NCBI GenBank assembly: GCA_003133265.1
Contig: PKWQ01000237.1
Span: 1-12,587 of the forward strand
DNA length: 12,587 nucleotides
From: Acetobacteraceae bacterium
GTDB taxonomy: Bacteria > Pseudomonadota > Alphaproteobacteria > Acetobacterales > Acetobacteraceae
Reading direction: 5' to 3'
A program made the position numbers and the translations under genes. The notes under the pieces are model-generated. The model did not search any database. It was given only the letters and a program-made list of their open reading frames with translations, and was not told the DNA's origin. Numbering within the stretch: position 1 is the first letter of the stretch; every line of letters begins with the position of its first letter. Positions 7,282 through 12,587 of the stretch are shown here, one piece after another.

Positions 7282-8505
7282 GTGAGTATGACCGAGGCGC
7301 TGCGCGCCGATATCGGGCCGCGCCGGCATCTGATGCGCGAACCGGACTTCCTGCGGCTGTGGTTCGTGGGCCTGGTGGTATTCGGGGTGCGCTGGCTGGA
7401 GATGCTGGCGGTCGGCGTGTTCGTCTACCAGCGCACCGGCTCGGCCTTCGTCGTCGCCATGATGACCATGCTGCGGCTGCTGCCGATGGGGCTGTTCGGC
7501 GCCTGGTTCGGCGCGGCGCTGGAACGGCTGGAGCGGCGGACGACGCTGATCGTGGTCGTGCTGTCGATAATGGCAAGCTCGGTGGCGCTGACCGCCCTGG
7601 CCTGGACCGGCCATCTCGCGGTCTGGCATCTGGGCGTCGCCAGCTTCTGGAACGGCGTCGCCTGGGCCACCGACAACTCGGTGCGCCGGGTGATGATCGG
7701 CGAGGTCGCCGGCCCGGACCGCATGGGCCGCGCGATGTCGATCGATGTCGGCAGCAACAACGCCAGCCGCATGCTGGGTCCGACGGTAGGGGGGCTGCTG
7801 CTGGCCAGCGTCGGGATCGAGGGCGCCTTCAGCGTCGGCGTGTTCCTGTATCTGTTCGCGCTGCTTGCCGCGTACGGCCTGCGCTACCGCAATGGCCGCA
7901 GCGCGCCCGCCGCCGGCTCGGTGCTGGCACGCATGTCCGAGGGCTTCGCGCTGGCGCGGCGCGACCCCAAACTGGTCGGCACCCTGACCATCACGGTGAT
8001 CTACAACGTGTTCGGCTGGCCGTTCCTTTCCATGGTGCCGGTGATCGGCAAGGACAATCTGAACCTGGATGCGGTGGGCGTGGGCATGCTGGCCAGCATG
8101 GACGGGGTCGGCTCGTTCCTGGGCGCGATCGCGGTGGCGCTGTGTGCGCGCCCGGCTTTCTATGCCCGCATCTATGTCGGCGGACTGACCGTCCATCTGG
8201 CGATGCTGACCGTCTTCGCGCTGGTCCCGAGCCCACAGGCCGCCGCCGCCAGCCTGTTTCTGACCGGGTTCGGCAGTTCCGGGTTCAGCATCATGCAGGC
8301 AACCCTGGTCTATCTGGCGGCGCCGGCGGACATGCGCGCGCGCGTGATGGGCGTGCTGTCGGTCTGCATCGGGCTGGGTCCGGTCGGCTTCCTGCTGCTC
8401 GGCACGATGGCGGAACTGATCGGCGCGCAATGGGCGACGGTCGCCACCGGGCTGGAGGGACTGCTGGTGCTGGCGCTGACCCGGCGCTGGTGGCGCCAGA
8501 TCTGA
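7282..8505 (+). CDS. MFS transporter, EntS-like exporter family
   Basis: This is a 407-aa inner-membrane protein of the major facilitator superfamily with two hydrophobic halves joined by a cytosolic loop at about 200-232, and 10-12 membrane helices. The loop between helices 2 and 3 carries a motif-A-like ALERLERRTTL (about 79-89), and the second half has APADMRARVMGVLS (about 347-360). These features fit the MFS_3/EntS group, whose characterised member exports enterobactin. The substrate here cannot be told; no siderophore genes are near. The start is ambiguous: GTG at 7282 follows GAGGA (7266-7270) by 11 bases, while ATG at 7288 would be 17 bases away, so I chose GTG. The gene stands alone and ends 9 bases from the convergent binding-protein gene. 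Confidence 0.9.
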   Translation: MSMTEALRADIGPRRHLMREPDFLRLWFVGLVVFGVRWLEMLAVGVFVYQRTGSAFVVAMMTMLRLLPMGLFGAWFGAALERLERRTTLIVVVLSIMASSVALTALAWTGHLAVWHLGVASFWNGVAWATDNSVRRVMIGEVAGPDRMGRAMSIDVGSNNASRMLGPTVGGLLLASVGIEGAFSVGVFLYLFALLAAYGLRYRNGRSAPAAGSVLARMSEGFALARRDPKLVGTLTITVIYNVFGWPFLSMVPVIGKDNLNLDAVGVGMLASMDGVGSFLGAIAVALCARPAFYARIYVGGLTVHLAMLTVFALVPSPQAAAASLFLTGFGSSGFSIMQATLVYLAAPADMRARVMGVLSVCIGLGPVGFLLLGTMAELIGAQWATVATGLEGLLVLALTRRWWRQI

Positions 8506-8514
8506 ACCAGCCGG

Positions 8515-9528
8515 TCAGCTTCCCGCCAGACGCTGCCCTTCCGGAAAGAAGAAATCCTTCCACGATCCCGGCTTGTGCTTGATCCGGCCGACCTTGAACA
8601 TGAACTCGGCGAACGGCATCACCCGCACCGGGGTCGTGGTGTAATCCACGTCCGGGTCGGCAACCATTTTCTCCATCTCGTCCAGCGTGCCGAGTTTCTC
8701 CCCGGTCATCGCCAGATAGATCTCCGCCGCGGCGCGCGGGTTGGCATGGATGAAGCCGTTCGCCTCCTCCACCGCCGCCATCACCGCTGCGCTGGCCTTC
8801 GGGTTGGCGTCGTGGAAGCGGCGGGAGGTGATGATCACCCCATTGGTGTGCTTGCCGCCCAGCACGTCGTAGGATTTCAGCACCTGGTGCATGCCCGGCC
8901 GCGCGAGTTCGTAGTAGTAGAACGGCGAACTTGCGAAATGCGTGTCGATCTCGGACTTGCCGGACAACAACGCGGTGGCGGAGTCCGGATGCGCGCGGGT
9001 GACGGTGAGCGGGTCCAGCCGGTCGTAGTTCTCGAACCCCCAGACCTGCGCCGCCGCCATCTCCAGGCTCAGCGCGTGGCCGGTCAGCTTCACGCCGGGC
9101 AGCGCGATACGGTCGGCCTCGGTGAAATCCTTGATCGTCCGGACGTTCGGATTGCGCATCACCAGCACGTAGGGCATCGACTGGATGGCGCCGAGCGCCA
9201 GCATCTCCTGCGGCGTGCCGGCGGTCTTGTCCCAGACGGTGATCAGCGTCGGCACGCCCGGGGTGATGAAATCCATCGTCCCGCTCATCATCGTGTCGAC
9301 CATCATGCTGGGACCGGTCAGCGAGCGCCAGGAGACGGCGACGGTGCCGAGGCCCGCCGCCGCGGCATGTTTCTCGACGAGCTTCTGGTGTTCCATCACC
9401 ATCATGCCGAGATAGCCGAGGCCGTACTGCTTCGACATGCGGATCTCGTTCACCTCCGCCCGCGCGGGGATGGCGAGCAGCAGCGCGAGACAGCAGAAAA
9501 CCGCCCGGATCATAACGGCCCGGATCAC
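8515..9528 (-). CDS. ABC-type NitT/TauT-family substrate-binding protein
   Basis: This is a periplasmic solute-binding protein of 337 aa with a signal peptide (hydrophobic FCCLALLLAIP, likely cut after ARA at residue 24). The mature part has the NMT1/TauA-like two-lobe pattern: an early ligand-loop region (KQYGLGYLGMMV), a mid segment MMVDTMMSGTMDFITPGVPT typical of the family's gene-dose-like binding lobe, and DLEV-free linker strands. I chose the GTG at 9528: it overlaps the aldolase stop (GTGA) and GGGAG (9537-9541) lies 8 bases upstream. The ATG at 9513 lacks a site. No permease or ATPase gene is in the window, so it is an orphan or works with a distant transporter. Coupling to the aldolase suggests it binds that enzyme's substrate or a precursor, which is inference. 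Confidence 0.85.
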   Translation of the reverse strand: MIRAVMIRAVFCCLALLLAIPARAEVNEIRMSKQYGLGYLGMMVMEHQKLVEKHAAAAGLGTVAVSWRSLTGPSMMVDTMMSGTMDFITPGVPTLITVWDKTAGTPQEMLALGAIQSMPYVLVMRNPNVRTIKDFTEADRIALPGVKLTGHALSLEMAAAQVWGFENYDRLDPLTVTRAHPDSATALLSGKSEIDTHFASSPFYYYELARPGMHQVLKSYDVLGGKHTNGVIITSRRFHDANPKASAAVMAAVEEANGFIHANPRAAAEIYLAMTGEKLGTLDEMEKMVADPDVDYTTTPVRVMPFAEFMFKVGRIKHKPGSWKDFFFPEGQRLAGS

Positions 9529-10316
9529 AGCGCGATCTCCCGTACCGCCTTCGCCTTCTCCGTCGCCGCCGCCAGCAGAAAGCCGAGATCGGCGCCGGTG
9601 GAGACATAGCGCGCGCCCATCTTGACGAACTGCTCGACCAACTTCGGGCGCGTGGCGAGGCCGCCAACGCCGACATGCTTGCCGACCGCGCGCGCGGCGG
9701 CGATGCATTTCGCATAGGCGGCGTGGACCTTCTCGTGCTCGTACTGGCCGGGAATGCCGAACTCGGCGCAGAGATCGTTGGTACCGACCAGCAGCATGTC
9801 GATGCCGTCGACGGCGATGATTTCTTCCACGTTCTCCAGCGCATCGATGGTTTCAATCATTACCACCACCATGGTCGCCTCGTTCAGCGCCGCCATCGAC
9901 TCGACCGGCGGCATCGAACGGTAGCCGAGATGGGGCATGTTGCCGCCGAACGAGCGTTCGCCGATGGGCGGATATTTGGCATAGACCACCACCGCATGGG
10001 CGTCCTCGGCGGTGCGGATGTGCGGGGCGATGATGCCGAGCGCACCGCCGTCCAGCACGCGGGCGATATATTCCGGCGCGATCGCCGGCACGCGGACGAA
10101 CGGCGCGATCCCGGCGGCGAGCGCGGTGATGCAGATCTGGCTGGTGGCGTCGAGCGAGAAGCTGTTGTGCTCCAGATCGACATACAGCGTGTCGAACCCT
10201 GCCGCCTTGGCGAGGCCGACGATCTCCACGCTGCGCACCAGGCGCGCCGTCATCGAGGCCACCACCTCGCCGCGCGCCAGCTTGTCCCGCACCGAATTGC
10301 GTACGATTCCGGTCAT
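9525..10316 (-). CDS. HpcH/HpaI family class II aldolase
   Basis: This 263-aa TIM-barrel enzyme reversibly cleaves 4-hydroxy-2-oxo acids to pyruvate (or a related oxo-acid) plus an aldehyde, using a divalent metal. The residues known from E. coli HpaI (H45, R70, E149, D175) have clear counterparts at nearly constant offset: H50 (YVDLEHNSF), R75 (FVRVPA), E155 (VMIETIDALENVEEI) and D181 (GTNDLCAEFG). Length is typical. The ATG at 10316 follows AGGGAGAG (10321-10328) with good spacing. The natural substrate is unknown; relatives act on 4-hydroxy-2-oxoheptanedioate, 2-keto-3-deoxy sugars acids and citramalyl compounds. Its stop overlaps the start of the binding-protein gene, and a 2-hydroxyacid dehydrogenase diverges from it, suggesting a shared catabolic route. 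Confidence 0.93.
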   Translation of the reverse strand: MTGIVRNSVRDKLARGEVVASMTARLVRSVEIVGLAKAAGFDTLYVDLEHNSFSLDATSQICITALAAGIAPFVRVPAIAPEYIARVLDGGALGIIAPHIRTAEDAHAVVVYAKYPPIGERSFGGNMPHLGYRSMPPVESMAALNEATMVVVMIETIDALENVEEIIAVDGIDMLLVGTNDLCAEFGIPGQYEHEKVHAAYAKCIAAARAVGKHVGVGGLATRPKLVEQFVKMGARYVSTGADLGFLLAAATEKAKAVREIAL

Positions 10317-10341
10317 ATTTCTCTCCCTCGATCGGGGCAGC

Positions 10342-10371
10342 TTGGCACGAAGCGGCGAGTACGCGCTATCC
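10342..10371 (+). promoter_or_regulatory. Weak sigma-70-like promoter for the dehydrogenase
   Basis: In the 88-base divergent gap, TTGGCA (10342-10347) is followed after 17-18 bases by GCTATC/CTATCC (10365-10371). The -35 part is good and the -10 part poor. It points to the dehydrogenase gene, starting about 33 bases before its ATG. Confidence 0.25.
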
Positions 10372-10404
10372 TGCCGGCAGAGACAAAACAACCGGAGGAA
10401 ACAG

Positions 10405-11376
10405 ATGGCCCGCAAGATCGTGCTGATCGACAGCCCGCTGAACGAAACCGACATCGCTCGCGAACTGGTCCCGGCCGGGTTCGAACTGGTGGTGGTGCGC
10501 GCGGACGTTCCGGAATTCATGGCCGAGGTGAAGGATGCCGAGTATCTCGTCGGCTTCGGCGATCCCAGCGTGAACGACGCGTTCTACCGGAAAGCGCCGA
10601 ACCTGAAGCTCGTGCAGCTGACCTCGGCCGGCTATGACCGTTGCGACATCGAGGCGGCGCGGCGCGCCGGCGTGCCGATCTGCAACAATGGCGGCGCCAA
10701 CTCCACCGCCGTGTCCGAGCACGCGCTGATGCTGATGCTGGCGGTCTGCCGCCGGCTGGTGTGGCAGCACGCCAACGTCTCCGCCGGCCGCTGGCGCGGC
10801 AACGACATTTCCCAGTCCCGGCTGTACGAGCTGCGCGGACGAACGCTCGGCATCGTCGGGCTCGGCACCATCGGCAAGAAGGTCGCCCGGCTGGCGCAGG
10901 CGTTTGGGCTGGCGGTGCAGTACTACGATGTCCTGCGCCTGACCGAGGAACAGGAGGACGCGCTCGATGTCCGGTTCCGGCTGCTGCACGAGATCCTGGG
11001 CAGTTCCGATCTGGTGTCGCTGCATGTGCCGCTGCTGGCGTCCACCAAGCACATGATCGGCGCGGCGGAGCTAAGTCTGATGAAGCCGTCGGCCTATCTG
11101 ATCAACACCTGCCGCGGCCCGGTGGTGAACGAGCCGGACCTGATCGAGGCACTGGGCAACGGCACCATCGCCGGCGCTGGGCTGGATGTGTTCGACCAGG
11201 AGCCGCCGCCGGCGAACAATCCGCTGTTCAACCTGCCCAACGTGGTGCTGACCGCGCATCTGGCCGGGCCGACCTACGACAACCAGTATCACCGGTTCCG
11301 CAACGCTTTCGATAATTGCGAGCGAGTGGCGCGCGGAGAGAAGCCGTTGTGGGTGATCCCGGAGCTGCGCGGCTGA
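10405..11376 (+). CDS. D-2-hydroxyacid dehydrogenase (NAD-dependent)
   Basis: This cytosolic oxidoreductase of 323 aa interconverts a 2-hydroxy acid and a 2-oxo acid. It has the split substrate domain of the D-isomer family around a Rossmann domain, with the nucleotide motif GLGTIG (G152, G154, G157) and an acidic D175 at the end of the second strand, favouring NAD over NADP. The catalytic triad of the family is present: R237 (NTCRGPVV), E266 (DVFDQEPPP) and H285 (LTAHLAGPT). The ATG at 10405 has a strong GGAGG (10394-10398) six bases upstream; an open frame further left is a shadow of the aldolase. The gene is divergent from the aldolase by 88 bases. The substrate is not evident; phosphoglycerate, glyoxylate or a branched 2-oxo acid are all possible. 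Confidence 0.93.
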   Translation: MARKIVLIDSPLNETDIARELVPAGFELVVVRADVPEFMAEVKDAEYLVGFGDPSVNDAFYRKAPNLKLVQLTSAGYDRCDIEAARRAGVPICNNGGANSTAVSEHALMLMLAVCRRLVWQHANVSAGRWRGNDISQSRLYELRGRTLGIVGLGTIGKKVARLAQAFGLAVQYYDVLRLTEEQEDALDVRFRLLHEILGSSDLVSLHVPLLASTKHMIGAAELSLMKPSAYLINTCRGPVVNEPDLIEALGNGTIAGAGLDVFDQEPPPANNPLFNLPNVVLTAHLAGPTYDNQYHRFRNAFDNCERVARGEKPLWVIPELRG

Positions 11377-11381
11377 CCCTG

Positions 11382-11394
11382 CGGCCGTCGGCCG
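11382..11394. terminator. Small dyad between convergent genes
   Basis: CGGCC-GTC-GGCCG forms a 5-bp stem in the 27-base gap between the dehydrogenase and rsmI stops. It is short and has no T-run, so it is only a tentative shared terminator. Confidence 0.25.
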
Positions 11395-11403
11395 GACCCG
11401 CGC

Positions 11404-12300
11404 CTACGGAGCCTCGGCGCTGAGTTCCAGGGCCCGCGCATAGACCGTCTTGCGCGGCAGCCCGGTCGCGGCGGCGACCAGGGCGGCGGCGTCCTTGACG
11501 CTGCTGGTGGCCAGCGCCGCGCGCAACTGCCCGTCCAGGTCTTCCGGATCGGCTTGCTCCGGCGGGCCGACGACGAGGGATATTTCCCCGCGCGCCTCGT
11601 GCGTCGCGTAATGGGCGGCAAGCTCGGACAGCGTGCCGCGCCGCACTTCCTCGAACTTCTTGGTCAGCTCGCGCGCCACCGCCGCCGCGCGCGGGCCGAA
11701 TGCGTCTGCCATGTCGGCCAGCGTCTCGGCCAGCCGGTGCGGCGCCTCGTGCCAGATCAGCGTCGCCGACAGGCCAGCGCGCTCGATGGCGCGCAACTGA
11801 CCGAACGCGGCGCGGCGGGCGGCCTGGCGCGGCGGCGGAAAGCCGAGGAACAGGAACGGCAGCGGCGGCAGGCCGGACAGCACCAGCGCGGTCACCGCCG
11901 CGTTGGCCCCGGGCATGGCGCTGACCGGCAGCCCGGCCGCGATCGCCGCGCGCACCAGCCGGTAGCCGGGATCGGACACCAGCGGCGTGCCGGCGTCGGA
12001 GACCAGCACCAGCCGCTTGCCCTGGCGCAGCAGATCGAGCAGCGCGGGAATGCGCGCGTCCTCGTTATGCTCGTGCAGCGGCTGCATCCGGGCGGAAATA
12101 CCGAAAGCCGAGAGCAGGTGGGATGTATGGCGCGTATCCTCGCACAATATGATATCCGCCGCTTCCAGCGCCTGGCGCCCGCGCGCCGTCATATCGCCGA
12201 GGTTGCCGATCGGTGTGGAAACCAGCACAAGACCAGCAGGCTGGGCGGAACGACCGTCCGGCAGGTCATCGGGGGCATCGTCGCATGCGTCGTCGGGCAT
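11404..12300 (-). CDS. rsmI: 16S rRNA (cytidine-1402-2'-O)-methyltransferase RsmI
   Basis: RsmI 2'-O-methylates C1402 in the decoding centre of 16S rRNA using S-adenosylmethionine. The 298-aa product has the tetrapyrrole-methylase-type fold with family motifs in order: STPIGNLGD (28-36), CEDTRHT (53-59), HEHNE (76-80), SDAGTPLVSDPG (101-112), PGANAAVTALVLSGLP (130-145) and FLGFPP (151-156). The C-terminal region (about 255-298) is alanine-rich and ends in a helix-turn-helix-like SSVKDAAALVAAATGLPRKTVYARALEL, also seen in relatives. The first 20 residues are an unusual acidic extension (MPDDACDDAPDD). The ATG at 12300 is supported by AGGAG (12306-12310) five bases upstream. The 5' end overlaps that of the divergent lipoprotein gene by 16 bases; the same neighbour pair (yraL-yraM) is known in E. 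coli. Confidence 0.96.
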   Translation of the reverse strand: MPDDACDDAPDDLPDGRSAQPAGLVLVSTPIGNLGDMTARGRQALEAADIILCEDTRHTSHLLSAFGISARMQPLHEHNEDARIPALLDLLRQGKRLVLVSDAGTPLVSDPGYRLVRAAIAAGLPVSAMPGANAAVTALVLSGLPPLPFLFLGFPPPRQAARRAAFGQLRAIERAGLSATLIWHEAPHRLAETLADMADAFGPRAAAVARELTKKFEEVRRGTLSELAAHYATHEARGEISLVVGPPEQADPEDLDGQLRAALATSSVKDAAALVAAATGLPRKTVYARALELSAEAP

Positions 12301-12587
12301 TCGCTCTCCTGTTCGTCACTCTAGCACTCGCCGGCTGCGGTGGGGGTAGAGGCCTCGCGCCGGGCAATTGGCGACCGGAACCGATCACCGCCATCCCGCA
12401 ACCCGGTCCCGGCGGCGGCCCGGCGGGGCACGGCGGACGCCAGGTGGCGATTCTGCTGCCGCTGTCCGGCCCGCGCGCCGAGGTGGGGCAGAGCATGTTG
12501 CGCGCGGCGCAGCTCGCGCTCGACGCCCCGGACGCGCCGGCGTTGCTGGCCAAGGACACCGGGGGCACGCCGCAGGGCGCGTCCGGG
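12285..12587 (+). CDS. LpoA/YraM-like penicillin-binding protein activator, partial
   Basis: The gene runs off the right edge; 101 residues are visible. The start MRRRAFALLFVTLALAGC is a lipoprotein signal peptide with lipobox LAGC (C18 lipidated). A Pro/Gly-rich linker follows (about 20-50), and then VAILLPLSGPRAEVGQSMLRAAQLAL, the opening of the periplasmic-binding-like fold (Peripla_BP_6) found in LpoA/YraM proteins, which activate peptidoglycan synthases from the outer membrane. The divergent rsmI neighbour supports this. A branched-chain amino acid binding protein is the alternative, but the lipobox and context argue against it. The ATG at 12285 lies within the first codons of rsmI on the other strand; GGGGG (12271-12275) is the likely ribosome site. 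No other start preserves the signal peptide. Confidence 0.85.
   Translation, partial: MRRRAFALLFVTLALAGCGGGRGLAPGNWRPEPITAIPQPGPGGGPAGHGGRQVAILLPLSGPRAEVGQSMLRAAQLALDAPDAPALLAKDTGGTPQGASG

Noticed and set aside
6827..7285. Plus-strand frames in the glnK/MFS intergenic region, including one with MRPLF repeats
   Set aside because: They are low-complexity, lack ribosome sites, and the MRPLF repeat is just translation of the 15-bp tandem DNA repeat.
7168..8430. 420-residue minus-strand frame across the MFS gene
   Set aside because: Gln/His/Arg-rich shadow without domains; the plus-strand MFS product has clear membrane segments.

Overview
The window is compact, clearly high-GC bacterial chromosome. 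Gene content (PII-AmtB pair, a System I cytochrome c maturation block, RsmI next to an LpoA-type lipoprotein, HpcH/HpaI aldolase with a 2-hydroxyacid dehydrogenase) and protein style suggest an alphaproteobacterium, plausibly Rhodospirillales/Acetobacteraceae. That placement is inference; no rRNA or tRNA is present to confirm it. I see no mobile element, CRISPR array or phage gene.

Layout. 1-276: no supported gene, a GC-rich hairpin behind acs and a repeat-like stretch. 277-3070 (minus): an apparent operon of EVE-domain protein, small Rieske ferredoxin-like protein and acetyl-CoA synthetase. 3169-5159 (plus): ccmC-ccmD-ccmE-ccmG, tightly coupled, but without ccmF where E. coli has it; a 9-codon ORF that overlaps both neighbours fills that place. 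5183-6888 (minus): glnK-amtB, sharing an ATGA overlap. 6889-7281: a 393-base regulatory region holding two 17-bp dyads with NtrC-site geometry, a sigma-54-like GG-N10-GC element, a leader hairpin and a 15-bp tandem duplication. 7282-8505 (plus): MFS exporter. 8515-10316 (minus): HpcH/HpaI aldolase followed by an overlapping NitT/TauT-type periplasmic binding protein. 10405-11376 (plus): D-2-hydroxyacid dehydrogenase, divergent from the aldolase. 11404-12300 (minus): rsmI. 12285-12587 (plus, cut by the window end): start of an LpoA/YraM-like lipoprotein whose 5' end overlaps that of rsmI head to head.

How the genes work together. AmtB imports ammonium and GlnK gates it according to nitrogen status; the upstream sites fit NtrC/sigma-54 control. 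CcmC/D load haem onto CcmE, and CcmG keeps apocytochrome cysteines reduced; CcmA, CcmB, CcmF and CcmH must be elsewhere if the pathway is complete. Acs activates acetate. The binding protein, aldolase and dehydrogenase look like a small uptake and catabolic module for an unidentified oxo- or hydroxy-acid. RsmI and LpoA serve ribosome modification and cell-wall synthesis.

Most of the window is ordinary core metabolism. I do not see an obviously new system. The items most worth a second look are the apparent ccmF gap with its micro-ORF, the glnK upstream architecture, and the orphan binding-protein/aldolase module.
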